Assembly (NCBI RefSeq): GCF_023264675.1
Contig: NZ_JAHFVG010000029.1
Span: 1-64,000, forward strand
DNA length: 64,000 nucleotides
Source: Rhodococcus sp. (in: high G+C Gram-positive bacteria)
GTDB taxonomy: Bacteria > Actinomycetota > Actinomycetes > Mycobacteriales > Mycobacteriaceae
Reading direction: 5' to 3'
A program made the position numbers and the translations under genes. Under the pieces are notes generated by a model that was not told where the DNA came from, ran no database searches, and saw only the letters and a list, made by a program, of their open reading frames with translations. Shown here piece after piece: positions 52,727-62,069 of the stretch. Each line of letters begins with the position of its first letter. Positions within the stretch are counted from its first letter, which is position 1.

Positions 52727-52772
52727 CATGTGAGTGCGAATACATAGAGGGTCATGGATTCGCACTCACATG
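52727..52772. repeat. Dispersed palindromic element, copy B (convergent intergenic hairpin)
   Basis: Arms of 19 bp: CATGTGAGTGCGAATACAT (52727-52745) and a complement at 52754-52772 with one mismatch, 8-base loop. It is nearly identical to the reverse complement of copy A (30298-30341). Here too it lies between two converging genes, ending 10 bases before the stop of the acyl-CoA oxidase gene. Confidence 0.85.
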
Positions 52773-52781
52773 AGGGAGCGC

Positions 52782-54746
52782 CTACGCCTTGCTGGGGTGC
52801 GCGGCTTCCTCTTCGTCACTACCGGCCCCCGGGTGCCCGAGCATGGCGGCGCCGAGCAACTGTTCGGGGACTCCGAAACCTTCCACCAGTTCGAGTGCGT
52901 GCGGCCGAAGTGTCTTGCAGCGCTCGTTGATTCCGCGAGTGACCGCTTTGGACCGCTCGGTGGAGAGGTAGCGGTGTTCGATGAACCACGCCTTGTCCTC
53001 CTCGATCACGGACAGCGCGTACACATCGCAGACCTGCTCGAGTAGCTCCTTCGCAGCCTCGTCCTCGCACGTGGAGATTCCGGCGACGAACGCTTCGAGG
53101 ACGATGCGATCGATGTGTGCACTCGCGGCATGCAGCACGTGATCCTGCACGGAATTGAATGCCTCGAAGGCGCCCATCTCCTTGGACTTTCTCTGCAGGC
53201 GGCGAGCGACCGTGGAGAGTAGGTAGTCCTCGCGGTCCTCGAACATCTTGACCTGGGTACCGCGGTTGAACAGCGACCCTTCTTCCTCGTTGTCCTGACG
53301 GGTGTCGAGGATGGTCTGCATGATCGTCTGTGCCGCAGTGCGTTTGACGACGCGGTCGCCGGCGAACTCGGCGGCGAACCGTACCCACTCCACCGGGCTC
53401 ATACTCTTGACGTCGTCGGCGTACGCGGTGAGCAGTTCTTTCGCGACGAGCTGCGTCAGTACGTGGTTGTCGCCCTCGAAGGTGGTGAACACATCCGTGT
53501 CGGCCTTGAGGGAGATCAACCGGTTCTCGGCGAGATAACCTGCGCCGCCACATGCTTCGCGCGCTTCCTGGATTGCCCTGGTGGCGTGCCAGGTGTTCGC
53601 GGCCTTGAGGCCTGCGGCGCGAGACTCGAGCTCACGCTGTTCCTCGGCGTCGGGGTCGTCCGCGGTCTGCAGCTCGTGCATCTTCGCGACGAGTTCGTTC
53701 TGCGCGAACTGAAGTGCGTACGACTTCGCGATGAGCGGGAACAGACGACGCTGGTGAACGAGGTAGTCCATGATCAGTACTTCGTCCTCGGACTTCGGAG
53801 CCGAGAACTGCCTGCGCTGCAACGCATAGCGGGTCGCGATGTCCAACGCCACCCGCGCTGCCGCTGCTGCGCTGCCTCCGACGGTGACTCGCCCGCGAAT
53901 CAACGTGCCGAGCATCGTGAAGAAGCGTCGACTCTTGTTCTCGATGGGGGAGGAGTAGGTGCCGTCCGCGGCGACGTCGGCGTACTTGTTCAGCAGGTTG
54001 TCGCGCGGAATGCGGACGTGGTCGAACATGATCCGGCCGTTGTCGACCCCGGGAAGTCCACCCTTGTACTGACAGTCCGAGGTGGTGACGCCGGGCAGGT
54101 CGTCGCCGTTCTCGTCGCGGAGTGGGACGAAGAAGCAGTGGACGCCGTGTCCTTCGGGCTCCTCGCCGGGCCCGGCGGTGATCAATTGTGCGAACACCGC
54201 TGCGACGGTGGCTGTTTCGGCGGCGCCGCCGATGTAGTCCTTCCGTGAGGACGGTGTCGGCGAATGTACGACGAATTCTCCGGTTTCGGCGTCGTACGTC
54301 GCGGTGGTCTCGAGCGACTGCACGTCGCTGCCGTGGCCGGTCTCCGTCATCGCGAAACAGCCGAGCAGGTCGAGGTCGATCAGACGGCGGACGTACGCAT
54401 CGTGATGGCGCTGCGTGCCGAGGTTCTCGATGGCGCCGCCGAAGAGTCCCCACTGGACTCCGGCCTTGACCATCAGCGACAGGTCCGACATGGCGAGCAT
54501 CTCGATCATGGTCACTGCAGCGCCCACGTCACCGGTGCCGCCGTGTTCCTTCTTGAATCCGTCGTCGGCTGCGCCGTTCTTGGCGAGAAGCTTGAGTTGC
54601 TCCAGCGCCTTGGTCCGCGCGATGACGGTGTTCGGGGTGTAGTGCGGACGGAATTCGTCGCGAACGAGTTGCGCGCGCGCCTCGTTCTTCACATCGCGCC
54701 AGCGACCGTCCAACGTGTTACGTAGGTGCTCCGAAGTGGTTGCCAT
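52782..54746 (-). CDS. Acyl-CoA dehydrogenase/oxidase-family flavoprotein
   Basis: 654 aa, longer than ordinary acyl-CoA dehydrogenases (about 380-600) and in the size range of acyl-CoA oxidases. 'LLGCFAMTETGHGSDVQSLETTATYD' is the FAD/substrate signature of the oxidase branch, 'RQFSAPKSEDEVLIMDYLVHQRRL' and 'EACGGAGYLAENRLISLKADTDVFTTFEGDNHVL' the C-terminal domain with the catalytic Glu. Cytoplasmic FAD enzyme introducing a trans-2 double bond; whether oxygen or ETF is the acceptor is open. The 5' neighbour on the same strand is a 68-aa protein. Confidence 0.92.
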   Translation of the reverse strand: MATTSEHLRNTLDGRWRDVKNEARAQLVRDEFRPHYTPNTVIARTKALEQLKLLAKNGAADDGFKKEHGGTGDVGAAVTMIEMLAMSDLSLMVKAGVQWGLFGGAIENLGTQRHHDAYVRRLIDLDLLGCFAMTETGHGSDVQSLETTATYDAETGEFVVHSPTPSSRKDYIGGAAETATVAAVFAQLITAGPGEEPEGHGVHCFFVPLRDENGDDLPGVTTSDCQYKGGLPGVDNGRIMFDHVRIPRDNLLNKYADVAADGTYSSPIENKSRRFFTMLGTLIRGRVTVGGSAAAAARVALDIATRYALQRRQFSAPKSEDEVLIMDYLVHQRRLFPLIAKSYALQFAQNELVAKMHELQTADDPDAEEQRELESRAAGLKAANTWHATRAIQEAREACGGAGYLAENRLISLKADTDVFTTFEGDNHVLTQLVAKELLTAYADDVKSMSPVEWVRFAAEFAGDRVVKRTAAQTIMQTILDTRQDNEEEGSLFNRGTQVKMFEDREDYLLSTVARRLQRKSKEMGAFEAFNSVQDHVLHAASAHIDRIVLEAFVAGISTCEDEAAKELLEQVCDVYALSVIEEDKAWFIEHRYLSTERSKAVTRGINERCKTLRPHALELVEGFGVPEQLLGAAMLGHPGAGSDEEEAAHPSKA

Positions 54747-54780
54747 ACTCGACGGTAACCTGTCGCGGTTTGCAGCGAGG

Positions 54781-54987
54781 TCAGGAAGGCCACAAATACT
54801 CTCGGCCGAAGGCCCGAACCCGCGTCCAGAACTTGCTGCGGCCGTAGGGGCCGTCGTGGAACACCGATGCGCCGTTGTCCTCCAGCGCGCGCGTGACGAG
54901 CGGTGAATAGCCGTCGAATTGCGCCATCAGATGCTCCCGAAAGCCGTCCGGCCAGGAGTATCGCGCTGGTTCGTGTTGAGCCTCCAT
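54781..54987 (-). CDS. Small protein of unknown function, 68 aa
   Basis: ATG 54987. Starts MEAQHEPARYSWPDGFREHL and continues 'MAQFDGYSPLVTRALEDNGASVFHDGPYGRSKFWTRVRAFGREYL'. Rich in aromatic and charged residues, soluble. No family recognised. Ribosome site is weak. It lies 34 bases upstream of the acyl-CoA oxidase start and divergent from bioA. Confidence 0.55.
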   Translation of the reverse strand: MEAQHEPARYSWPDGFREHLMAQFDGYSPLVTRALEDNGASVFHDGPYGRSKFWTRVRAFGREYLWPS

Positions 54988-55007
54988 GCCGGCCAGTGTA
55001 ATGCAGA

Positions 55008-55025
55008 TGTAACACGCGCGTTACA
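55008..55025. promoter_or_regulatory. Inverted repeat between bioA and the divergent small gene
   Basis: TGTAAC-ACGCGC-GTTACA, 6-base arms with 6-base centre, 20 bases before the bioA ATG. Typical of a TetR- or GntR-type site. It differs from the BioQ box before bioF. Confidence 0.5.
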
Positions 55026-55045
55026 AACTCCGCAGGCCTGAGTTA

Positions 55046-56323
55046 ATGTCTCCGACCATCGACATTTCACAGATCAGCCGCATCGACGCTCGCCATGTCT
55101 GGCATCCCTACGGCGGATTGCCTGCAACCACGACGCCGCTCGTCGTCGACAGTGCTCAGGGTGTCCGCCTGAGGCTTTCCGATGGACGGGAACTGATCGA
55201 CGGGATGAGCTCCTGGTGGGCAGCCGTCCACGGGTACCGGCATCCGGTGCTCGACGCCGCCGCGCACGCGCAGCTGGGGCGGATGAGTCACGTCATGTTC
55301 GGCGGGCTGACGCACGAGCCCGCGGCGCGTCTCGCCGAACTGCTCGTCGAGATCACCCCCGACGGCCTCGACACGGTGTTCTTCGCCGACTCGGGGTCGG
55401 TATCGGTCGAGGTGGCCGTCAAGATGTGCATCCAGTATTGGCGCGGCGCCGGTAAGCCGGGCAAGAGCAGGCTGCTGACCTGGCGGGGTGGGTATCACGG
55501 CGATACGTTCGCGCCGATGAGCATCTGTGATCCCGACGGCGGAATGCATTCGCTGTGGTCGGATGTGCTGAACCGTCAGATCTTCGCGCCTGCTCCGCCG
55601 CGCGAATTCGACGACGAGTACGTGCGCACCTTCGAGGAGATCCTCGCGCGCCACGTGGACGAGATCGCGGCGATCGTCGTCGAACCGATCGTTCAAGGTG
55701 CAGGCGGCATGCGGTTCCACGATCCGCGCTACTTGACCGAACTTCGCCGGATGGCCGACGAGCACGGCGTGCTGCTGGTGTTCGACGAGATCGCCACCGG
55801 ATTCGGGCGCACGGGCGAGCTGTTCGCGGCCGACCATGTCGGAGTGAGACCTGACGTGATGTGCGTCGGCAAGGCTCTGACCGGCGGGTACATGACGCTC
55901 GCGGCGACGCTGTGCACCGCCGAGGTGGCAGCGACGATCAGCGCGGGCGAAGCAGGCGGCCTGATGCACGGGCCGACGTTCATGGCCAATCCGCTGGCGT
56001 GCGCGGTCGCGGTGGCTGCCGTCGAGCTGCTGCTGGCGCGCGACTGGCGATCCGAAGTCGCCGGCCTCGAGAAATCGCTTCTCGACGGCTTGGCGGGCGT
56101 GAGCGATCTTCCCGGTGTCGCCGAGGTTCGGGTGCTCGGCGGCATCGGCGTCGTGGAGATGGATGCACCCGTCGACATGCAGCGCGCCACCGATGCCGCC
56201 GTTGCCGAAGGGGTGTGGCTGCGGCCGTTCGGGAAGCTCGTCTACGCGATGCCGCCGTACATCTGTACGGCCGACGAGGTCGAGCGGATAACCGCGGCGC
56301 TGGGGGCTGTCGCCCGAACTTGA
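55046..56323 (+). CDS. bioA: Adenosylmethionine-8-amino-7-oxononanoate aminotransferase
   Basis: 425 aa PLP enzyme of biotin synthesis, using SAM as amino donor. 'RHVWHPYGG', '[15 protein letters not shown]', '[21 protein letters not shown]', '[16 protein letters not shown]', '[18 protein letters not shown]' and PLP-Lys276 in '[10 protein letters not shown]'. Start of the bioAFD operon. Its stop codon lies in the BioQ-type box of bioF. Confidence 0.96.
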   Translation: MSPTIDISQISRIDARHVWHPYGGLPATTTPLVVDSAQGVRLRLSDGRELIDGMSSWWAAVHGYRHPVLDAAAHAQLGRMSHVMFGGLTHEPAARLAELLVEITPDGLDTVFFADSGSVSVEVAVKMCIQYWRGAGKPGKSRLLTWRGGYHGDTFAPMSICDPDGGMHSLWSDVLNRQIFAPAPPREFDDEYVRTFEEILARHVDEIAAIVVEPIVQGAGGMRFHDPRYLTELRRMADEHGVLLVFDEIATGFGRTGELFAADHVGVRPDVMCVGKALTGGYMTLAATLCTAEVAATISAGEAGGLMHGPTFMANPLACAVAVAAVELLLARDWRSEVAGLEKSLLDGLAGVSDLPGVAEVRVLGGIGVVEMDAPVDMQRATDAAVAEGVWLRPFGKLVYAMPPYICTADEVERITAALGAVART

Positions 56324-56334
56324 ACACCGTTCAA
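56320..56334. promoter_or_regulatory. BioQ-type operator upstream of bioF
   Basis: TTGAAC-ACC-GTTCAA, a perfect dyad matching the BioQ consensus (TGAAC-N3-GTTCA) known from corynebacteria and M. smegmatis. It overlaps the bioA stop and ends 1 base before a possible -10 TATGGT (56336-56341). Confidence 0.8.
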
Positions 56335-56335
56335 G

Positions 56336-56341
56336 TATGGT
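56336..56341 (+). promoter_or_regulatory. Possible internal promoter -10 for bioF
   Basis: TATGGT lies 7 bases before the in-frame GTG at 56349, suggesting leaderless translation from that GTG rather than from ATG 56337 inside the hexamer. Confidence 0.4.
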
Positions 56342-57473
56342 CGGCGGCGTGGCAACACTCGACTGGTTGACCGAAGCGGCGAACGACCGTGCCCGGAGCG
56401 GACTTCACCGGACACTCCGGCCCCGCCGCGGCGACGTCATCGACCTCGCATCGAACGACTATCTGGGACTCTCGCGCCACCCCGCGGTGCTCGACGCTGC
56501 CTGCGCCGGTGCGCGGCGATGGGGCGCGGGCGCCACCGGATCTCGGCTGGTCACCGGCACGACCGAGCTTCACGAGTCGTTGGAGCACGACCTCGCTGCG
56601 TTCGTCGGTGCCGAATCCGCACTTGTGTTCTCCTCCGGGTACACCGCCAATCTCGGTGTCGTGGCGGCGTTGGCGGGCCGTGGATCGCTCGTTCTTTCCG
56701 ATGCGGTCTCTCATGCGTCGCTCGTCGACGCCTGCAGGCTCTCGCGTGCACGAGTGGAGATCTACGACCGCACCGACCTCGCCGATGTCGAACGTGCCCT
56801 GCGGTCTCGTCCGGAGGAACGCGCACTCGTCGTCACCGATTCGGTGTTCAGCGCCGACGGCGATCTGGCGCCGCTGCAGCAGCTCCACGCGTTGTGCCGC
56901 ACGTACTCCGCGGTGCTCGTCGTCGACGAGGCGCACGGAATCGGCGTCCGGGGAATCGGTGGCCGCGGGTTGGTCCACGAGATGGGTCTCGCCGGGGAAC
57001 CGGACATCGTCGTCACCGCCACGTTGTCGAAGTCTCTTGCCTCGCAGGGGGGAGTGGTGTTGGGGCCCCGTGCTGTGAGGGACCATCTGATCGACACGAG
57101 CCGCCCGTTCATCTTCGACACCGGTCTCGCACCCGCCGCCGCCGGGGCAGCACGTGCTGCGTTGGCGGTGCTGGCCGAAGAACCGGAAAGGGTTCTGGCG
57201 CTGCGCGAGCGAGCGGCAGCACTCGCCACGATCGTCGACGCCGACGTTCCCGAATCGGCGGTTGTCTCGGTCGTTCTCGGCGACCCCGACACGGCCCTGT
57301 CGGCAGCGCAGGAAGCGCTGGAGCTCGGCGTGCACGTCGGGTGTTTCCGGCCGCCGTCGGTGCCGAAGGGCACCTCCCGCCTGCGGCTCACCGCGCGGGC
57401 GAATCTGACGGATTCCGAGTTCGATACCGTGCGCCGAGTGCTGGCATCCGTCCTGCGAAGCGCCCGCGTATGA
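56337..57473 (+). CDS. bioF: 8-amino-7-oxononanoate synthase
   Basis: 378 aa (374 aa if the GTG at 56349 is used). PLP enzyme joining pimeloyl-thioester and alanine. '[14 protein letters not shown]', '[21 protein letters not shown]', '[14 protein letters not shown]', '[15 protein letters not shown]' and PLP-Lys in '[11 protein letters not shown]' near residue 232. The stop overlaps bioD by 4 bases. Confidence 0.95.
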   Translation: MVGGVATLDWLTEAANDRARSGLHRTLRPRRGDVIDLASNDYLGLSRHPAVLDAACAGARRWGAGATGSRLVTGTTELHESLEHDLAAFVGAESALVFSSGYTANLGVVAALAGRGSLVLSDAVSHASLVDACRLSRARVEIYDRTDLADVERALRSRPEERALVVTDSVFSADGDLAPLQQLHALCRTYSAVLVVDEAHGIGVRGIGGRGLVHEMGLAGEPDIVVTATLSKSLASQGGVVLGPRAVRDHLIDTSRPFIFDTGLAPAAAGAARAALAVLAEEPERVLALRERAAALATIVDADVPESAVVSVVLGDPDTALSAAQEALELGVHVGCFRPPSVPKGTSRLRLTARANLTDSEFDTVRRVLASVLRSARV

Positions 57474-58156
57474 CGGTTCTCGTGGTGACCGGAACGTCGA
57501 CAGACGTCGGCAAGACCGTCGCCACCGCAGCATTCGCCGCGACCGCGATGACGCTCGGTGCGTCCGTTGCGGTCGCGAAACCCGCGCAGACCGGTGTCTC
57601 GGCGGGCGAGCCCGCCGATCTCGCCGAGATCAGCCGCCTGGCGGGCGTCACCCACACCGCGGAGTCCGCTCGGTTTCCCGATCCGCTTGCCCCCGACGTC
57701 GCGGCGCGGCTGCAGGCGATGCCGCCACTCGAACTCGACACCGTGCTGGCCGATGTACGGGCGCTCGACGCCGATCTCGTGCTCGTCGAAGGCGCGGGGG
57801 GTCTCCTCGTGCGGCTCGGCGCCGGAAAGTTCACCCTGCTCGATGTCGCGCACAGTCTCGGCGCCCCGGTGATCGTGGTGTGCGGCGCCGAGCTCGGCAC
57901 CCTCAACCACACCGCGTTGACCACCTCGGCGCTGGCCGCAGCGGGAGTGTTCTGTGCGGGGTTGATCGTCGGCTCGTGGCCTGCCGTTCCCGGGCTCGCC
58001 GCTCGAACGAATCTGGAGGAACTCCCCGACGTGGCAGGCGCGGCGATCCTCGGGCGCATACCCGAAGGCGTCGGGCAGCTGGAGCGACTCGACTTCGCTG
58101 CCGCCGCGCCCGCCTGGTTCGACGTGCACGCGCTCGCAGACCTGCTGTCCTGGTGA
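57470..58156 (+). CDS. bioD: Dethiobiotin synthetase
   Basis: 228 aa. ATP-dependent carboxylation and ring closure. P-loop '[12 protein letters not shown]' at residues 6-17, '[14 protein letters not shown]' with the substrate Lys-Thr region, '[13 protein letters not shown]', '[14 protein letters not shown]'. Last gene of the operon seen here; bioB is not in the window. Confidence 0.94.
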   Translation: MTVLVVTGTSTDVGKTVATAAFAATAMTLGASVAVAKPAQTGVSAGEPADLAEISRLAGVTHTAESARFPDPLAPDVAARLQAMPPLELDTVLADVRALDADLVLVEGAGGLLVRLGAGKFTLLDVAHSLGAPVIVVCGAELGTLNHTALTTSALAAAGVFCAGLIVGSWPAVPGLAARTNLEELPDVAGAAILGRIPEGVGQLERLDFAAAAPAWFDVHALADLLSW

Positions 58157-58236
58157 AACGGGATGATTTCTTGTTTTCGTTTGCTGAACCCTGTGACGGG
58201 TACCCCCTATTTCCGCACTAGGTTTGGGGGCACGAA

Positions 58237-58692
58237 ATGAACACAGCAGTATGGATTGTCATCGCCGTCGTCGTCGTTCTGCTCGTCGTGGCAATCGCGC
58301 TGGCCGTCGCCCGTCGACAGCAGGCGAGTCGACGCGTCGAAGCCGGTCGTATTCGCGAGAACGCGGCCGAGCGCACCACGGAAGTAGAAGAACGCCAGGC
58401 GCTGGCGGACGAGAGCGCCGCCAAGGCCCGCCGCGCGCAGGCCGACGCCGAAGCCAAGTCCGCCGAAGCGCGCAGGTTGACCCTGCAGGCCGAGACGCAC
58501 CAGGGTGACGCAGCGACGTCGCGCGACGAATTGGACGCCGAATTCGCGCGTGCCAACAAGATCGATCCCGACGTCAAGAACCGCGCCGGAACCGGTGACG
58601 TCGACAAGGCCGCGGCCGAGAAGATGGTCGAGCCCGATGCCACTCGGACTCAGCAGGACGAAAACCACATCGGCGGTCATCGCGCACCATAG
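58237..58692 (+). CDS. Membrane-anchored coiled-coil protein
   Basis: 151 aa. ATG 58237. One hydrophobic helix at residues 4-24 (VWIVIAVVVVLLVVAIALAVA), then a long charged helix rich in Ala/Glu/Arg with heptad character (residues about 28-95), then a disordered tail. No family recognised; similar small proteins occur in rhodococci. Function unknown. Confidence 0.8.
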   Translation: MNTAVWIVIAVVVVLLVVAIALAVARRQQASRRVEAGRIRENAAERTTEVEERQALADESAAKARRAQADAEAKSAEARRLTLQAETHQGDAATSRDELDAEFARANKIDPDVKNRAGTGDVDKAAAEKMVEPDATRTQQDENHIGGHRAP

Positions 58693-58693
58693 C

Positions 58694-58699
58694 TAGAGT
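58694..58699 (+). promoter_or_regulatory. Probable -10 hexamer of the hydrolase gene
   Basis: TAGAGT, 7 bases before ATG 58707, no Shine-Dalgarno. Confidence 0.35.
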
Positions 58700-58706
58700 T
58701 CGGTCG

Positions 58707-59411
58707 ATGACCGAGCACGCATTCGTACTGATCCCCGGCGCAGGCGGGGACGGTTGGTACTGGAACCGTGTCGAGTCGGAACTCGCCTCGCGCGGCCACG
58801 ACGTCGTCGCGGTGACACTTCCGGCTGCCGACCCGCAGGCGGGACTGCCCGAGTACACGCGGGCGGTGATCGAGCAGGCCGGCGAACGGCGAGGCGTCGT
58901 ACTCGTCGGGCAGTCTCTCGGTGGCTTCACCGCGCCGCTCGCCGCCGCGCCGCTCGATGCCTCGATGATCGTGTTGCTCAATGCGATGACCCCACTGTCC
59001 GGCGAATCGCCCGGGCAGTGGTGGGGCACGACGGGCTTTGCGGAGGCAAGGGCCCAGCAAGCGCGACAACAGGGTCGAGACCTCGACAACGAGGATCTGT
59101 TGACGGACGGGTTTCTGCACGACGTGCCGAGCGCGGTCGTCGAGCAGTTGATGGCGCGTGCCGAACCTCTGCAATCCGACGGGCCGTTCGCGGCCCCGTG
59201 GCCGCTCGAGAAATGGCCCGATGTTCCGACGCGATTTCTGCAAGGCGTCGACGATCGTTTCTTCCCGGTCGAGTTTCAGCGCAGGATCGTTGCCGCCAGG
59301 CTGGGGCTCGTCGTCGACGAGATGCCGGGCGGTCACCTGCTGGCGCTGTCGCAGCCGGTGGAGCTGGCGAACAGGCTGGAATCGTACGCGGCGGACCTCG
59401 CGGCAACCTGA
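58707..59411 (+). CDS. Alpha/beta hydrolase (EstC/salicylate-esterase-like)
   Basis: 234 aa. '[21 protein letters not shown]' oxyanion region, nucleophile '[13 protein letters not shown]' with Ser near 72, acid in 'GVDDRFFP' and His in '[11 protein letters not shown]'. Resembles the plant-type methylesterase and actinobacterial EstC group. Cytoplasmic, substrate unknown. Confidence 0.88.
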   Translation: MTEHAFVLIPGAGGDGWYWNRVESELASRGHDVVAVTLPAADPQAGLPEYTRAVIEQAGERRGVVLVGQSLGGFTAPLAAAPLDASMIVLLNAMTPLSGESPGQWWGTTGFAEARAQQARQQGRDLDNEDLLTDGFLHDVPSAVVEQLMARAEPLQSDGPFAAPWPLEKWPDVPTRFLQGVDDRFFPVEFQRRIVAARLGLVVDEMPGGHLLALSQPVELANRLESYAADLAAT

Positions 59412-59485
59412 CATTTCGGACGCCGCGTCGGCAATTATTACGCCCTGTAGTTGGCGATATCGATAAACCTGGGACACTGGGGGTC

Positions 59486-60805
59486 GTGACTGTTTCCACC
59501 GGCGACGACGCCCCCGTTTCGGCCCAGCTTTTCGAGCGCGCGAGCGCAGTGATTCCGGGAGGAGTGAACTCCCCGGTTCGTGCCTTCCACTCGGTGGGTG
59601 GCACGCCTCGTTTCATCACCGAGGCCAGCGGCTACACGATGATCGACGCCGACGGAAACAAGTACGTCGACCTCATTTCGTCGTGGGGTCCGATGATCCA
59701 CGGGCACGCGCATCCCACCGTCGTCGAGGCCGTGCAGAAGGCAGCGTCCACCGGATTGTCGTTCGGCGCCCCGACCGAGCGTGAGATCGCCCTCGCCGAG
59801 GAAATCGTCCGCCGCGTCGGTCCCGTCGACCAGGTTCGCCTTGTGAATTCCGGCACAGAGGCAACCATGAGCGCGGTTCGCCTTGCCCGCGGCTTCACCG
59901 GCCGCACCAAAATCCTCAAGTTCTCCGGCTGCTACCACGGCCACGTGGACGCACTTCTCGCCGACGCCGGATCGGGTCTGGCGACGTTCGGCCTTCCCAC
60001 CTCGCCCGGTGTCACCGGCGCGCAGGCTGCGGACACCATCGTCGTCCCCTACAACGACCTCGCCGCCGTCGAAGCAGCCTTCGCCGAGAACCCCGGCCTG
60101 ATCGCGTGCATCATCACCGAGGCCGCGGCAGGCAACATGGGCGCGATCCCGCCCGTCCCCGGCTTCAACGAGGGACTACGACGCCTCGCCACCGACAACG
60201 GCGCACTGCTGATCATGGACGAGGTGATGACGGGCTTCCGCGTCAGCGCTGCCGGTTGGTACGGCATCGACGGCGTCGCCGGTGACCTCTACACCTTCGG
60301 AAAAGTCATGAGCGGAGGGCTTCCAGCCGCGGCGTTCGGCGGCCGAGCCGACATCATGGCCTACCTCGCCCCCGCCGGACCCGTCTACCAGGCAGGCACG
60401 CTGTCGGGGAATCCGGTGGCAGTCGCCGCGGGCCTCGCCAGCCTGCAGTTGGCCGATGCGGCTGTGTACGAGAAGCTGCAGAAGAACTCCGAGCGTCTCG
60501 GAGGGCTGCTCGGCGACGCGTTGACGGAGGCAGGAGTTCGTCATCACGTGCAGTTCGCAGGCACTATGGTGAGCGTGTTCTTCTCCGATGGTCCCGTGAT
60601 CGACTACGCGGGCGCCAAAGCAGCGGAGACCTGGCGTTATCCGGCGTTCTTCCACGGCTTGCTCTCGCGCGGGGTCTACCCGCCGCCGAGCGCCTTCGAA
60701 GCCTGGTTCGTCTCCGCTGCCCTCGACGACGATGCTTTCCAGATCATCGCCGATGCACTTCCCGAAGCGGCCCGTGCAGCGGCCCGAGCAGAAGCAGGTA
60801 GCTGA
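59486..60805 (+). CDS. hemL: Glutamate-1-semialdehyde 2,1-aminomutase
   Basis: 439 aa PLP enzyme making 5-aminolevulinate from the HemA product. '[13 protein letters not shown]', '[16 protein letters not shown]', '[20 protein letters not shown]', '[14 protein letters not shown]', 'MDEVMTGFR' and PLP-Lys273 in '[12 protein letters not shown]'. GTG 59486 after GGGGG. It lies 11 kb from the other hem genes and starts an operon with a phosphatase and cytochrome c maturation genes, as in M. tuberculosis. Confidence 0.96.
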   Translation: MTVSTGDDAPVSAQLFERASAVIPGGVNSPVRAFHSVGGTPRFITEASGYTMIDADGNKYVDLISSWGPMIHGHAHPTVVEAVQKAASTGLSFGAPTEREIALAEEIVRRVGPVDQVRLVNSGTEATMSAVRLARGFTGRTKILKFSGCYHGHVDALLADAGSGLATFGLPTSPGVTGAQAADTIVVPYNDLAAVEAAFAENPGLIACIITEAAAGNMGAIPPVPGFNEGLRRLATDNGALLIMDEVMTGFRVSAAGWYGIDGVAGDLYTFGKVMSGGLPAAAFGGRADIMAYLAPAGPVYQAGTLSGNPVAVAAGLASLQLADAAVYEKLQKNSERLGGLLGDALTEAGVRHHVQFAGTMVSVFFSDGPVIDYAGAKAAETWRYPAFFHGLLSRGVYPPPSAFEAWFVSAALDDDAFQIIADALPEAARAAARAEAGS

Positions 60806-60808
60806 GCA

Positions 60809-61480
60809 GTGACAAGCCCCGATCCAACGGCCGACGCGCATCCGCACCAGAGAACGCGAACCATCGTCCACGTGCTCCGGCACGGCGAGGTTCACAACCC
60901 GAAGGGCATCCTCTACGGGCGCCTGCCCGGGTTCCGGTTGTCGGTGACCGGCCAGGCGCAGGCAACGGCCGTCGCGAATGCGCTTGCCGGACATGACATC
61001 ACGCATGTGGTGGCATCGCCGCTGCAGCGGGCGCAGGAAACGGCTGCGCCCATCGCCGCAGCGCACGGACTCACCATCGGCGTCGACGAAAACCTCATCG
61101 AGGCGGGCAACGAGTTCGAGGGCCTGCGCGTTGCCGTCGGCGACGGTGCCCTTCGCAGGCCTCGGCACTGGTGGAAGCTTCGCAACCCGTTCACTCCGTC
61201 GTGGGGCGAGCCGTACCTGCAGATCGCGCACCGCATGCTCGCCGCCGTCAACGCCACCCGCGTCGCAGCCGTCGGGCACGAGGCAGTTCTCGTCAGCCAT
61301 CAGTTGCCGGTCTGGACGCTTCGCCGATTCCTGCAGGGCGAACGACTGTGGCACGACCCGCGGAACCGTCAGTGCGGACTCGCCTCGCTGACCTCGCTCG
61401 TCTACGAGGGGGACACTCTCGTCGACATCATCTACTCCGAACCGGCGGGTGCAAGCGATCCCCGGGTGACCGGTGCGTAA
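60809..61480 (+). CDS. Histidine phosphatase family protein (Rv0525-like)
   Basis: 223 aa. 'IVHVLRHGEVHNPKGILYGRLPGFRLSVTGQAQA' with the L-R-H-G phospho-His motif and the second His in 'LVSHQLPVWTL'. Related to broad phosphatases of the phosphoglycerate mutase superfamily. Its 3' end overlaps the next gene by 8 bases. Substrate unknown. Confidence 0.9.
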   Translation: MTSPDPTADAHPHQRTRTIVHVLRHGEVHNPKGILYGRLPGFRLSVTGQAQATAVANALAGHDITHVVASPLQRAQETAAPIAAAHGLTIGVDENLIEAGNEFEGLRVAVGDGALRRPRHWWKLRNPFTPSWGEPYLQIAHRMLAAVNATRVAAVGHEAVLVSHQLPVWTLRRFLQGERLWHDPRNRQCGLASLTSLVYEGDTLVDIIYSEPAGASDPRVTGA

Positions 61481-62069
61481 ATCCCTGGTAGCCGTTGCTG
61501 CTGTGGGCGCCCTCGCGCTGTCCGGATGCGCGACGGGTAAGGACGCTGTGTCGACGGGCGGAACGTTCGACTTCGTCTCACCCGGTGGCCAGACCCAGAT
61601 CTTCTACGACCCCCCGTCGGATCGCGGCACCCTGGGCGAGCTGTCCGGGCCGGATCTGATGGAGGACGGAAAGACGACGTCGCTCGCGGACTACGACGGG
61701 AAAGCCGTCGTGCTCAACGTGTGGGGCCAGTGGTGCGGACCGTGCCGCGGTGAAGCCGACGACCTCGAAGAGGTCTTCGAGAACACCAAGGACCTTGGCG
61801 TTCAGTTCCTCGGTATCAACGTCCGCGACAACGCTCAGGACAAGGCGCAGGACTTCGTCATCGACAACAACGTGTCCTACCCCTCGATCTACGACCCGCC
61901 GATGCGCACACTCGCCGCGCTCGGCGGCATCCCCACATCGGTGGTTCCGACCACAATCGTTCTCGACAAGCAGCACCGCGTCGCCGCGGTGTTCCTGCGC
62001 GAACTGCTCACCGAGGATCTGCAGCCCGTCGTCGAGCGGATCGCGGGCGAGGAGACCGGCGACCAGTGA
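61473..62069 (+). CDS. TlpA/ResA-like thiol-disulphide oxidoreductase lipoprotein (Rv0526-like)
   Basis: 198 aa. Lipobox ALSGC with Cys near residue 19 anchors it outside. Thioredoxin domain with 'VVLNVWGQWCGPCRGEADDLEE' (active W-C-G-P-C) and cis-Pro in 'TSVVPTTIVLD'. Keeps apocytochrome c haem-site Cys reduced, with electrons from CcdA encoded next. Overlap of 4 bases with ccdA. Confidence 0.92.
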   Translation: MRKSLVAVAAVGALALSGCATGKDAVSTGGTFDFVSPGGQTQIFYDPPSDRGTLGELSGPDLMEDGKTTSLADYDGKAVVLNVWGQWCGPCRGEADDLEEVFENTKDLGVQFLGINVRDNAQDKAQDFVIDNNVSYPSIYDPPMRTLAALGGIPTSVVPTTIVLDKQHRVAAVFLRELLTEDLQPVVERIAGEETGDQ

